Source: RHLJ01 sp965601955
Lineage (GTDB): Bacteria; Bacteroidota; Rhodothermia; Balneolales; Balneolaceae
Length of the DNA: 64,000 bases
Reading direction: 5' to 3'
Assembly: GCA_965601955.1 (NCBI GenBank)
Contig: OZ271855.1
Coordinates: forward strand, 2,170,001-2,234,000
Shown: positions 1 to 8,992 of the stretch, piece after piece
Layout of the letters: every line of letters starts with the position of its first letter
Position numbering within the stretch: the stretch's first letter is position 1
Notes under the pieces: generated by a model
The model's database searches: none
What the model saw: only the letters and a program-made list of their open reading frames with translations
Told to the model about the DNA's origin: nothing
Position numbers and translations under genes: made by a program

Positions 1-480
1 TCTTTTGAATAGCTTAATAAATAACCCCCTTCCAACAACGCCAGAAAGTAAGATATACAAGACCCATTGTGTATAGATACTTCGTACTAAAAAACCTCTC
101 CAAATATGCCTAAACTCATGATAAGGGTAAAAATATGATAAGAGGATCAAAGCGATAAGCCAGGGAAGAATATTGCCAAGTATGTATCCTGGATGAATCT
201 GTTTTTTTGAAATCGCACTTTTAATATAGAGGAAAAGGAAAGGGCCAATTAATCCACAAGCTATGAGCCCGATTTGGATAAAAATATTTGAGATTAACGG
301 GTTGAAATTGAGGAAGACCGATTTCCCAACTCTTATGCTTACCACAAATAAGGTACCTGCAAGGAGGAGGGTAGTTTGATTCTTTTCCTTAATAAAAAAG
401 GCGAAATATGCGCTTAAGAATAATCCATTGAAGGCTCCAATGGCACTAAAAAAGAATAATGCTGGATTTTCAATATTCAT
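1..480 (-). CDS. Membrane-anchored AraC-type regulator, N-terminal part (truncated by window edge)
   Basis: The frame stays open from ATG at 480 to the window edge (160 codons). The visible part is hydrophobic, with about five membrane segments separated by short basic loops, and begins MNIENPALFFFSAIGAFNG. This resembles the N-terminal multi-TM sensor region of Bacteroidota proteins that end in an AraC-type helix-turn-helix; the DNA-binding half would lie outside the window, so the assignment is inferred from the N-terminus alone. The start lies 14 nt downstream of the preceding glycosyltransferase stop on the same strand, so it may be the last gene of the polysaccharide operon. An unrelated polytopic membrane protein is the alternative. 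Confidence 0.55.
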   Translation of the reverse strand, partial: MNIENPALFFFSAIGAFNGLFLSAYFAFFIKEKNQTTLLLAGTLFVVSIRVGKSVFLNFNPLISNIFIQIGLIACGLIGPFLFLYIKSAISKKQIHPGYILGNILPWLIALILLSYFYPYHEFRHIWRGFLVRSIYTQWVLYILLSGVVGRGLFIKLFKR

Positions 481-494
481 AAACTTCGAAAGGC

Positions 495-1523
495 TTAACT
501 CTTACTTATGGTATTATAAACTTCTGAAGTAAGTTCGGCTACTCTTGACCATGTATAATGTTGCAAAATATGATTCCTTAAATCGGAAGATTCTGGCTTA
601 TCCAGTGATTTCTTTATAGCCATGGATATGGAATCAGTCGATTTTGGGTCCACGTATTCGGCCCAATTTTTAAAATACTCTTTCGTACCTCCATACCTGG
701 TTATTACAATATTAGCCCCAGCCAAAGCTGCTTCCATAGCTGCTATGCCCGGAGTTTCGAAAAGAGAAGGGAGTATAAAAGTATTACATGCAGCATAGGC
801 TGAAGCAAGAAGCTCAGAGTCATGTTCCTGGGTCTCGATTAATGTGACGTTAGAATTAGCCTTAGCCAAACTTTTACAAGCCTCTCCATATTCGTCTTCA
901 TAAAAAGATCCAATAATTACTATTGGTTGAGAGATGCTGGTAGCTACTTCAAGAAGCTTAATCACATTTTTACGTTGGGCACCAGCATGACCAGCAAAGA
1001 GAACAAAATCCTTCAGTCCACATTTTTCCAAAAATAAATCAGGGCTGGAAAGCTTAAATCGTTCTTCGACTCCATTGGGAATCACCCGAACCTTTGCCGA
1101 TGGAATATCAAAAGCATGTTTGATAAGATCAGCCTCTTCATGAGTATTTGGAACTAATATATCAGCGAGATTACAAGCCTGTGCTTTTATCCCATATTCT
1201 GAGCTTATTCCTGAACCTAGTTTCGAAGCCGTTTTTTCAAGCTTGAGTTTTAGAGCAATATCCTTTGCAGATCTTGATGAAAAGAAAACGGGAGAAAGCA
1301 CAGTTTTTATTTCTTGTTCAGAACACCTTCTTAATATCCCCAGGGTCTCAGGACCTGCAGTAAAAATATGAACAAAATCTACATCTATGGAATCTTGCCA
1401 TGGAGAAATAAAATCGACCTCTATGCCTAAGTCTTTCAGGCTTTTTGCAGTCTGTTGTGCTTGAGTTCTGACTCCTCCATTAACTGCAGCAATAGATAAA
1501 GGAGCAATAAATCCAACTTTCAT
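495..1523 (-). CDS. Glycosyltransferase family 4 (GT-B fold)
   Basis: A 342-residue cytoplasmic GT-B enzyme that probably transfers a sugar from a nucleotide donor during surface glycan assembly. The N-terminal acceptor half starts MKVGFIAPLS with a Gly-rich loop (NGGVRTQ). The linker carries VRVIPNGVEERF, and the donor half has the E-x7-E-type motif around residues 255-270 (LFETPGIAAMEAA). No signal peptide or membrane span is present, and length is normal for GT4. Its ATG overlaps the TGA of the upstream deacetylase gene by 4 nt (ATGA), which indicates translational coupling. Donor and acceptor cannot be read from sequence. Confidence 0.85.
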   Translation of the reverse strand: MKVGFIAPLSIAAVNGGVRTQAQQTAKSLKDLGIEVDFISPWQDSIDVDFVHIFTAGPETLGILRRCSEQEIKTVLSPVFFSSRSAKDIALKLKLEKTASKLGSGISSEYGIKAQACNLADILVPNTHEEADLIKHAFDIPSAKVRVIPNGVEERFKLSSPDLFLEKCGLKDFVLFAGHAGAQRKNVIKLLEVATSISQPIVIIGSFYEDEYGEACKSLAKANSNVTLIETQEHDSELLASAYAACNTFILPSLFETPGIAAMEAALAGANIVITRYGGTKEYFKNWAEYVDPKSTDSISMAIKKSLDKPESSDLRNHILQHYTWSRVAELTSEVYNTISKS

Positions 1524-3025
1524 AGTTTCTTCCTATTTCGCCAGTCTAAGATAGAAGTTTTAAGTAATTGGAATGAAGAAGAAGTAAGTTCTTTGAGTTC
1601 TTCAATAGTTGGATGGCTTATTTCAGCAAATGATTTGGTTGAGGTCTTAATTACCTTATCAGAATCTTTGATGTGAATCAAATTAAAAGCCTGATGATCG
1701 TTTGATTGTTGGTAAATCAAATCAGAAGAGCCTCGAAAGGTTACCTCTCCTGAAGCTTCTTCAAAAAAAGCTTCGAACGAAGTTGAAATGCGTTTTTTCC
1801 AGAAGATTGCATACTCGAGAAAAGATAGTTTTGTAAGTCCTAGTTCGTTTACTTCTTCAAAGATACTATTCCATAAGCTAGTTCCAGACTGCAAAGGGTG
1901 GTGGTAGAATACAACCGGGTAATGTCGTGCCAGTTTCCTTTTCAAGCTCTTTGAGAAGTACTGCTCCATTTCTGCTTCCGAAATTCGTTTTCTACTCATA
2001 CTGCCTGTACAGATCGGGTGTAAGGGAATCTGCAAAGGGAGTTGACCAGAAGTGTTTTCAGGATAGAAGGGGAGCCCATCATAACCGATTGTAAATTCAG
2101 AGCTATATTCGAAATGGAACTGCTTAAGTACTTCCTTCATCGTAGAATCCCAAATCGCATAAGGCGCACAGAACCCCTTTGGGTCAAAGCCTTCATCCCG
2201 CAATTTTTGAAGCCCTCTTTCAATGTTATTGATTACATGCTCATAGGAGGAAGAAGTACCATGCTCAAAACCATGTAGAGCTATTTCCTGGCCTTCAAAT
2301 TCCTTGAATACAGATAGCCACTCTTCATGAGCTTCAACATGTAAAAACCAGGTTATGGGTATAGTATGCTGTTTGCCTATTTGATATAGTTCTTTTACCG
2401 CTTGCTCGTTCCCATAATCGCTATCAATGCGGAACGCAAAAATGGGGTCTTCTTTAGGAGATGTCCACTTACAAACAAATGGAAGCGATTGCCTGAAATG
2501 AAGCTCTTTAATAATCGCAAGAATGAATTCAGTTAACTCGTGCTTATTTATGGTACTGGCAAGCTCATCGGGATGTAACCCTCGCTTAAAAAAGAATCGC
2601 TTCCTGGTATAGGTCTCATCCTGGATGAGGTCATCAGGATTTAAGGAGAGCTCGCAACTAGATTCATATTCAAAGGTGAGGAGATCAGAAAATGAGGCAT
2701 TTCCTTTTTCAAAATAGATATCAAGGAATGGAATATGAGAAAGGAAGTTATAAGTATTGTGGTTATAAATTCTTGTTCGCTTTCCTTTGCCAGAGCCTGG
2801 TTTCGTAGCTCTTTGGGTACTTAGGAGAGCTCCTCCACTGGAGAGAAAAAGCTCTTTGGACGGGTTCTCAGTATCTGAGAGTACCTTATTGATAATGAGG
2901 AGGGAGTACTTCGTATAATCTTTTGGCAATTCATCGAGTTCCTCATACCAACAGCCAATCTGATCAAGAATGGTTTCCCAGCCTTTCGTGATACCTAGAA
3001 TACCTATGCAGAGTCTTCTGCTCAT
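1520..3025 (-). CDS. Polysaccharide deacetylase-like protein (NodB/CE4 fold) with extra N- and C-terminal regions
   Basis: The start is taken at the ATG at 3025, because it overlaps the flippase stop by exactly 4 nt (ATGA). The frame is open 20 codons further upstream, but that stretch lies inside the flippase gene. The 501-residue product has a central NodB-like domain (about residues 195-370): metal-binding-like RIDSD, then the H-x3-H-type LHGFEHGT, then CAPYAIWD. The usual TFDD motif is altered to FRIDSD, so catalysis is not certain. The first 190 residues (a possible glutamine-amidotransferase-like or linker domain) and the last 90 are unrecognised. It sits between a flippase and a GT4 gene, fitting a role in modifying an exported or surface glycan. 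Confidence 0.7.
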   Translation of the reverse strand: MSRRLCIGILGITKGWETILDQIGCWYEELDELPKDYTKYSLLIINKVLSDTENPSKELFLSSGGALLSTQRATKPGSGKGKRTRIYNHNTYNFLSHIPFLDIYFEKGNASFSDLLTFEYESSCELSLNPDDLIQDETYTRKRFFFKRGLHPDELASTINKHELTEFILAIIKELHFRQSLPFVCKWTSPKEDPIFAFRIDSDYGNEQAVKELYQIGKQHTIPITWFLHVEAHEEWLSVFKEFEGQEIALHGFEHGTSSSYEHVINNIERGLQKLRDEGFDPKGFCAPYAIWDSTMKEVLKQFHFEYSSEFTIGYDGLPFYPENTSGQLPLQIPLHPICTGSMSRKRISEAEMEQYFSKSLKRKLARHYPVVFYHHPLQSGTSLWNSIFEEVNELGLTKLSFLEYAIFWKKRISTSFEAFFEEASGEVTFRGSSDLIYQQSNDHQAFNLIHIKDSDKVIKTSTKSFAEISHPTIEELKELTSSSFQLLKTSILDWRNRKKL

Positions 3026-4425
3026 TGTAGAATTTTTGATTTGAACCAATGGAAGTGATTCTTGTCTAAGACCCGAACGAACCACAGGATAGGTATAATA
3101 ACTAAAGCAGCAATTATCCCTTCAATTAGAGGATGTACAGAAAATAGCGTACTCAAATAATACAATCCTATCCCAACGGAAATGGAAAAAATGATTGGAG
3201 CAAGAATACTAATCTTAACGTGCCTCTTGAAGTAATACAATGAAGCAACAACAAAAATCAATTCAGCTACTGAAACCATAGCTACGATTAATGTAAGGTC
3301 CTTTAGAAAGCCAGCACTTACATAAAGAACCAATGCTATTGCACCGGCTAACAGTGTTGATCTAAAAAATTCCTTGTCTTTTCCTATGGCTACCAACCCG
3401 AACGCACTTAAGCTATTTATAAAAGTGAGGAATAAGAAAATGCTTAAGATGGATAAAAGGGAAATGCTTCCGGCATATTCTAAGCCATAAAAAAGATCAA
3501 TAATGAATGGAGAAGACACAGCGATCCCAACTGAGACACTTGCTCCAATTACAATTAACCAGGTAGAGGTGAACTGTATATTTTTTATCGCATTTTCTTG
3601 ATTTGTTGCCCATTGAGAGGAAAGGTTGGGCAACAGTAGTTGAACAAAAACCCGATCGAGGACCATAGCAGCCAGGATCATTTTTATGGCTGCTCCATAT
3701 AGCCCCGCATCGGATGTGCTGAGGAATATTCCAATGATAATTGGAGGAAGGTACTGCATCATATTTGTAAAGAACGTTCCAATACCTACTTGAAACCCAG
3801 TCAGGTAAAGCTTTTTGAAGGTTTTTAACTCACCGGTTTTAAGCTTATAAATCGGATCTTCCAGGTTAACAACAGCTAAAAAAAGCATCGCAGATACAAG
3901 TCCTGCAACAAAGAAAAAAGGGACTTTTTCAAGGTCAGAAGAAGACTTTATGAACAGAACGGCCAGGATGAGATATACCGAATAAGTGAGTATCCTGGAA
4001 ATTGCTACCGTTCCATAACGTTGTAAGCCATTGTAATGCCATTCTAAAATCAGGGATATAGGAATAATTGCGAGGGTATAGAGCTGGAATACTAGCTTTT
4101 CATCGCTTTTTAAGTTCAATAACTCAATAATCACGAGGCCTATTATGGAAACCAGTACCGCTAAAAAGAGTTTAGATAGAAGTATTTCCTTGCTATTGTA
4201 GACTCGCTTTTGTTCCGGTTTAGCTATTTCTCTTGATCCAATTGTACTCAAACCTAAATCAGAAGCCCAGGTACAGTATCCTATGTAAGAAAGAGCAATG
4301 GTTATTATCCCGAAAGCATCAGTGCCCAGTACCCGAGCCAAATAGATTCCAACTGCAAAGCCGATTCCTTTTCCAATGAAATCACCTAGAAAAATGCGTG
4401 TTATTTTTCCTCTAATAGTCGCCAA
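3022..4425 (-). CDS. Oligosaccharide flippase (Wzx/RfbX-like, MOP superfamily)
   Basis: A 467-residue integral inner-membrane protein with about 12-14 hydrophobic helices, starting IRGKITRIFLGDFIGKGIGF, typical of polysaccharide biosynthesis flippases that move lipid-linked oligosaccharides across the inner membrane. The start is TTG at 4425; a TAA (the stop of the upstream GT4 gene) is immediately in frame before it, so no longer start is possible. No ATG lies near the conserved N-terminus. The stop overlaps the deacetylase ATG by 4 nt. Neighbouring glycosyltransferases support a surface glycan pathway; the repeat unit is unknown. Confidence 0.88.
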   Translation of the reverse strand: MATIRGKITRIFLGDFIGKGIGFAVGIYLARVLGTDAFGIITIALSYIGYCTWASDLGLSTIGSREIAKPEQKRVYNSKEILLSKLFLAVLVSIIGLVIIELLNLKSDEKLVFQLYTLAIIPISLILEWHYNGLQRYGTVAISRILTYSVYLILAVLFIKSSSDLEKVPFFFVAGLVSAMLFLAVVNLEDPIYKLKTGELKTFKKLYLTGFQVGIGTFFTNMMQYLPPIIIGIFLSTSDAGLYGAAIKMILAAMVLDRVFVQLLLPNLSSQWATNQENAIKNIQFTSTWLIVIGASVSVGIAVSSPFIIDLFYGLEYAGSISLLSILSIFLFLTFINSLSAFGLVAIGKDKEFFRSTLLAGAIALVLYVSAGFLKDLTLIVAMVSVAELIFVVASLYYFKRHVKISILAPIIFSISVGIGLYYLSTLFSVHPLIEGIIAALVIIPILWFVRVLDKNHFHWFKSKILQ

Positions 4426-5430
4426 TTAATGGGGATTTAAGGTGGCAATAAGCAAATTTCTTAACTCTTCTTCAGAATCAAAAAGAGAGACCAATGGGTT
4501 TTTCCTAAAGTCTAATAACCCATTTTTTTTGGGAGCAATCACTTTTCTTTGATAGGAAAGGGCCATTTGGATACCTCCCGAATTTAGTATCTCATTGTAA
4601 TTGAACACGCAAATATCAGCAGCACTAATAAGAAAGGGGTAATGCTCTTCCGGGATAAACTTTGGGATGTATTTTACTCTTTCGTCTTGTGAAGAATGCT
4701 CAATAATAAATCTATGTAACTGCTCTTGTCCTTTTTTCATATATCCGGCCAGGATAAGTGTGAAATCTTCCTTCTGTGCAGAAAGTAAACCAATAACTTT
4801 TTCTATTCCTTTGTATTCGCTAATGCCTCCAAACATCAGGAAGATAGGCCCTTTGATTGTTTCCTGCCCTGCAAAGTAACTCTCCTGGATTTTATCAATA
4901 GCCTCTTGTTGAGGTTTTATCGCAGCGGGGAATTTTGGATGAGGAAAAACAGCAATCTTTTCCTTTGGTATCTGATAATAATCACTGACTTCAGAGACTT
5001 GATATTTAGAATGAACATGGATTAAAGAAGACATACTTCCCATTCTTCGATGAATAAATCTATGAAGTGCGAGGAATTTTTTGTCATGTGGTTTCAAGTT
5101 ATGAACCGTCCATACAATTTTGCCTCCTAGAAGTCTGTAAAGCCCAATGCAGAATAACTTGTACGGCATTGCAAGCAGGGACCTCGCATCCTGAAATTCT
5201 AACCAGTGATAATGCAGGATGGTTTTCCGGCTTAGGAGGGGGGCAATAGCAAATCGAATATGGTTAAATACACTTATATTTTTGATCTCGTATTTATCCA
5301 TATAAGGCTGATACAGGAGATACAGATAATCAGTGTTTGGGAAGTCATACCGAATTAACGGTACTACAAAAAAAGTTTTTGCCTTCTTATTAACCTTTTT
5401 ATACATCTCCTTCAGAGAAGAGGCTTCCAT
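4426..5430 (-). CDS. Glycosyltransferase, GT4-like
   Basis: A cytoplasmic GT-B-type transferase of about 334 residues. The N-terminal half carries HYHWLEFQDARS and WTVHNLKPHD; the C-terminal half has FGGISEYKG (donor-domain entry), LILAGY and the late ILNSGGIQMALSYQRKVIAP, where the usual second glutamate of E-x7-E is replaced. The ATG at 5430 is preferred; a TTG three codons upstream (5439) would leave only a 3-nt gap to the PorV/PorQ gene. The stop codon abuts the TTG start of the flippase gene. Substrate unknown; glycan assembly is inferred from context. Confidence 0.8.
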   Translation of the reverse strand: MEASSLKEMYKKVNKKAKTFFVVPLIRYDFPNTDYLYLLYQPYMDKYEIKNISVFNHIRFAIAPLLSRKTILHYHWLEFQDARSLLAMPYKLFCIGLYRLLGGKIVWTVHNLKPHDKKFLALHRFIHRRMGSMSSLIHVHSKYQVSEVSDYYQIPKEKIAVFPHPKFPAAIKPQQEAIDKIQESYFAGQETIKGPIFLMFGGISEYKGIEKVIGLLSAQKEDFTLILAGYMKKGQEQLHRFIIEHSSQDERVKYIPKFIPEEHYPFLISAADICVFNYNEILNSGGIQMALSYQRKVIAPKKNGLLDFRKNPLVSLFDSEEELRNLLIATLNPH

Positions 5431-5442
5431 GAATCCCAAGTA

Positions 5443-6384
5443 CTACAGTTGATATTGCAAACCGATAGAATGTACAGTACCAAATCCGGTATTAAAAGGA
5501 ATTAGGGCATAATTAAAAGTCACTTTCTCAGTGATGAAACCTACTCCGAAAGAAACAGGTCGGGTATTGTCTCCGGTTTTATACCCTGTTTGTACCTGAA
5601 CAACTTCTGCGATCTCAAATAGAGCAGCTAAATTGACATAGTTTTCGTCGGGATTATAATCCTGGGCAGAAGTAGGTGTTTCAGTATCTAACGGCATTAC
5701 ATAATCTGCCATCAGGCGTATCGAGATGGGAAGGTCGGTAGCTTTTTTATGGGTAAAACTGATTACATCTACCCCCAAGCCTACATTAAAGCTGCTCGGA
5801 AGATCGGTAGCAATCTGATTCAGCTCCTCCATTTCTCCAACGTTAAGAAGGGAAGCTCCCAGCGTAAGCTTGTCATTTAAGAGTTGACTTGCTAAGCCAA
5901 GGCTTACTGCATAGCCAGTAGCACGGTAAGGAAATATCTCTTCGTTAAGGTAATGGCCTGAGATTCCTGCAGAGAAATAATTAAAATCATAGGAATAAGC
6001 CCCTGAAATAGAAACATACTGTATCGAAAAATCACCGTTAGACTCTCCCGGCCCGTTGCGTTGCTCTAACCCGGACACGCCTGAAGTGAAAAATGAGAAA
6101 GCAACCGCCCTTCGATTCTTTTTCAAGTTTATGCCTCCGAATAAATTGTTCGAGTCAGAAATCCAGTTAGTATAACCCAGGCTAATGGTTGATTTCCCGG
6201 CCATTGATAATAGGGCTGGATTTGCATACAAAGAGGGTGAGCCATTGGGAGTAGCTACAGAGGCTTCAGAAGAAGCAAGCTCAAAGGCAGTTGGGCCAAT
6301 ATTCAAGAGTTTTAACCCACTTTCCTGGCTAAAAGCAACCTGGCATAAAAGACTGAGTGTTATTGAAAAGAGTAAGATTCTCAT
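5443..6384 (-). CDS. PorV/PorQ-family outer-membrane protein
   Basis: A 313-residue protein with a cleavable signal peptide (MRILLFSITLSLLCQVAFSQ). It then shows the family N-terminal pattern: alternation in IGPTAFELASSEASVA and SPSLYANPALL, matching the 'NPA' hallmark. Alternating beta-strands follow, ending in a hydrophobic C-terminus (SIGLQYQL) suited to barrel assembly. PorV and PorQ are FadL-like barrels that shuttle or retain type IX secretion cargo at the cell surface, but many family members in this phylum have unknown roles. The ATG overlaps the upstream paralogue's stop by 4 nt. Placement beside glycosyltransferases suggests a role in attaching or displaying a cargo or glycan; this is inference. 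Confidence 0.75.
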   Translation of the reverse strand: MRILLFSITLSLLCQVAFSQESGLKLLNIGPTAFELASSEASVATPNGSPSLYANPALLSMAGKSTISLGYTNWISDSNNLFGGINLKKNRRAVAFSFFTSGVSGLEQRNGPGESNGDFSIQYVSISGAYSYDFNYFSAGISGHYLNEEIFPYRATGYAVSLGLASQLLNDKLTLGASLLNVGEMEELNQIATDLPSSFNVGLGVDVISFTHKKATDLPISIRLMADYVMPLDTETPTSAQDYNPDENYVNLAALFEIAEVVQVQTGYKTGDNTRPVSFGVGFITEKVTFNYALIPFNTGFGTVHSIGLQYQL

Positions 6385-7421
6385 AAATGTAAACGTAGGG
6401 CAAAAACATGCATGTTTGCAACCTGATAAGGCTCGATAACAAAGGCATAATCTATGGATGGTGAAAGTACATCAAAAGGTAGATATACCGAAAAGCCGGC
6501 GCTTAATGATCCGCTATTGGAATCAGTAACATCTGCGAATTTATATCCGCCCCTAAGGGAAAATCGGTCGTGGGTTCTCCATGATCCACCTATTCTGAAA
6601 ATGCCGGAGCTGGTTGATATTTCATCGGTAGTTTCTATTACCGATGTAGTACCCCCTCGTACAAATACATCATAGGTAACAGTTTCCGAAAGATAAGACT
6701 GGACTTCATACTCGGTAGCAATAGCAAAGTCATTTTTTTCATACGACAACGCCCATTTAAAACGAGTAGGGAAGGTATTCACAACATTCCTTGATTGAGC
6801 AAGGCCGTAAAGTTCAGATGAGTTCCAGGAATAGTTTGCAAACATATCCTGAATTACAAAAGCTATATTTAGGGATTGATTGATCTTATATAGCATTCCC
6901 AAATCGACACCTACAGCAGTTGCAGCGGGTAGGTCCTCATGGTAATTCGCGTAATTTAATTTAAATCCAATTCCGGCATTGAATTTATTGCTGAACTTAA
7001 TACCAAATGTAGTAAGGAACTGGTATTCGGCAATATCAAAGGTTCCTAGCGGATAGCCACTTAATGATCGCTCATCAAAATCTTTTACCCCTGAACGGAT
7101 AAGCCCAAAAGAAATCCCTGCATTAGGAGGGAGCCTGAAATTAGCGCCCAGGTTCTGGTAAACCCGATCGAACTGAAGAGACGAAACCGATAGATCCAGC
7201 TGATTAAACCCTATAGTTTCTGCTGCCAATGCAGGGTTGTAATAAGGATAAACCCCTTCTGAGGTAGAAGCGGAAAAAGCATTAGCCATTGAAATAGCTC
7301 TTGGCCCGAAGCCAAGCCTGCTAGAAGCCCCTGCAAAACCTCCATTCTGTGCAGCTATTTCAGCAGTTAGAACTGCTGCAAGAACAACAAAAGCGGCTAT
7401 GTATTTAAATGCACTTCTCAT
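6381..7421 (-). CDS. PorV/PorQ-family outer-membrane protein (second copy type)
   Basis: A 346-residue predicted outer-membrane barrel with a signal peptide ending near AEIAAQ. The family-type start SSRLGFGPRAISMANAFSA is followed by GVYPYYNPALA, then many amphipathic strands and a C-terminal HVFALRLHL. It differs strongly from its neighbour (5443-6384), so the pair is not a recent duplication. The ATG overlaps the stop of the upstream T9SS-sorted protein gene (ATGA), and its own stop overlaps the next gene. Co-translation of a T9SS cargo-like protein with two PorV-like barrels suggests a dedicated surface-display set. A fatty-acid-transport-like barrel is the alternative. Confidence 0.75.
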   Translation of the reverse strand: MRSAFKYIAAFVVLAAVLTAEIAAQNGGFAGASSRLGFGPRAISMANAFSASTSEGVYPYYNPALAAETIGFNQLDLSVSSLQFDRVYQNLGANFRLPPNAGISFGLIRSGVKDFDERSLSGYPLGTFDIAEYQFLTTFGIKFSNKFNAGIGFKLNYANYHEDLPAATAVGVDLGMLYKINQSLNIAFVIQDMFANYSWNSSELYGLAQSRNVVNTFPTRFKWALSYEKNDFAIATEYEVQSYLSETVTYDVFVRGGTTSVIETTDEISTSSGIFRIGGSWRTHDRFSLRGGYKFADVTDSNSGSLSAGFSVYLPFDVLSPSIDYAFVIEPYQVANMHVFALRLHL

Positions 7422-8992
7422 TCAACCAGCAAGATTTTTCCGTTAATAGTATTTCCCGGGATTTTGATTTGATAGAAGTAGGGGCCATTAGCCACTTTTC
7501 TTCCTTTCCCATCTAAACCATCCCAGATAGCTTCGAACTCTCCATTAGTGGTAGCTGAGTATCTATCCAACTCACGGACCAGGTTCATTCCAAAGTCAAA
7601 GATTCTGATATCGATGTTTCCAGGTTGTTCCGTTTCAAATCGGATTCTAACCAATTCATGTTGAGAAGGGGAATAAGGATTAGGGTAAGCATAGGTCTCT
7701 ATGATTTTTCCATTTTCCCCGTATTGGTTTTCTCCCGAAAGTGGAAAATTAACCCGCGTAATTTCCCAGGTTTCCCCCAGATCGTTGGTAGAGATGAGGC
7801 CATCGGTGGTACCGATCCATACTCTATCGTTGGTAACAGCAACGGCTTGAAATTCAGCGGACCCTTTTAACACTGTATTGGCACTTCGTATTTGTCCTTT
7901 TTTCTGCCAGGTATCACCACCATCAGAAGAGATGAATAATCCATTTTCACCTGCGGCGAATACATATCCATCTTTGAATCCGATGCCCAGTATTTTTTGT
8001 CCGATGAGCCGTTGCCCGAAAGTCAGGCCTCCATCATCCGTAAATACAATTCCAAACTGGTCATTGGAATCCGCAATCCAATTTGTCATCCATATTCTGC
8101 CATTGGAAGTGTCTTCCTTAATTTCAATAATCCACCTTCCCAAAATACCATCAGGTGTTCCATCATTATTTGAATTGCGCCAGCTTATACTGTCGATAGG
8201 AGCTGTAAGTGCATTCTCAGAAACATTAATTCCTCCTGCACCTCCATACCATACTCTATCTCTTGAATCGACTAATACTGAGAAGCCTTTGAGGTTGTCA
8301 TCATCTACGCTGTTATAAATGTTATCAAAATCGACGCAGGTACCGTTTTGTACTGAAATACAATCTACCCATACATAATCATTTCGCTCCGGAGTAAGAA
8401 GGGCCTCTCCGAATGGTGGAAGTACCACTCGTTCCCAACTCAATCCGAAATCCGTGCTGCGTAATAGCCCGGAAGCCCAATTAGTTGAAAAGATTACATT
8501 TTCCTTGAAATCCACGCTATAGGGAGGAGATTGCTCCGGTACGATAATGCGCTTTCTGTTATATACTGTTCCTCCATAGGTAAAGGTGGTGTCGCCTTCA
8601 ATAAAACGATCAAGTAAGAAATCACTAAAACGCCATGTTTCTCCACCATCTGTAGATATATAATATCCGTATCCGGCAGGCTGGCTTCCTGCGAGCGTTT
8701 CAGAAGTAAATCCAAGTCCGGAAACCACGGTATCCTGACTTACCGATACTGAGAACACGCGTCCGATACCATTGTCGATGCTATCCACACCAGTTGGGCG
8801 TATCCAGTCCGGGCTGTTCCCAATATTTCGTGTGAGTGATGGGCTAATCCAAACAGTATCTCCGTTTGCAGCTAATGATGAGATACCATTTTGGCGAATA
8901 CTGAAGAAATTGGAAGGTGATGGGCCAACCACCTGTGCAAATAGCGAAGCAGAAAAAAGCATCAAAGTTGTTAGCAAGAAGGACTTCTTCAT
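7418..8992 (-). CDS. Secreted Asp-box (BNR) beta-propeller-like protein with FlgD-like/T9SS C-terminal domain
   Basis: A 524-residue exported protein: signal peptide (cut after SLFAQ), then several Asp-box turns typical of sialidase- or photosystem-assembly-like propellers (STDGGETW, STDFGLSW, TDDGGLTF, SSDGGDTW, STNDLGETW). A C-terminal domain of about 90 residues starts YAYPNPYSPS, contains IWDGLDGKGRKVANGPYFYQI (FlgD Ig-like) and ends in a lysine-poor strand, as in type IX secretion sorting domains. No catalytic sialidase Arg triad was recognised, so a binding or structural role is more likely than hydrolysis. The ATG overlaps the lipoprotein stop by one base (TGATG). Confidence 0.8.
   Translation of the reverse strand: MKKSFLLTTLMLFSASLFAQVVGPSPSNFFSIRQNGISSLAANGDTVWISPSLTRNIGNSPDWIRPTGVDSIDNGIGRVFSVSVSQDTVVSGLGFTSETLAGSQPAGYGYYISTDGGETWRFSDFLLDRFIEGDTTFTYGGTVYNRKRIIVPEQSPPYSVDFKENVIFSTNWASGLLRSTDFGLSWERVVLPPFGEALLTPERNDYVWVDCISVQNGTCVDFDNIYNSVDDDNLKGFSVLVDSRDRVWYGGAGGINVSENALTAPIDSISWRNSNNDGTPDGILGRWIIEIKEDTSNGRIWMTNWIADSNDQFGIVFTDDGGLTFGQRLIGQKILGIGFKDGYVFAAGENGLFISSDGGDTWQKKGQIRSANTVLKGSAEFQAVAVTNDRVWIGTTDGLISTNDLGETWEITRVNFPLSGENQYGENGKIIETYAYPNPYSPSQHELVRIRFETEQPGNIDIRIFDFGMNLVRELDRYSATTNGEFEAIWDGLDGKGRKVANGPYFYQIKIPGNTINGKILLVE

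Noticed and set aside
3026..3085. 20-residue N-terminal extension of the NodB-like protein
   Set aside because: It lies wholly inside the flippase gene, while ATG at 3025 gives the ATGA overlap seen elsewhere in this operon.
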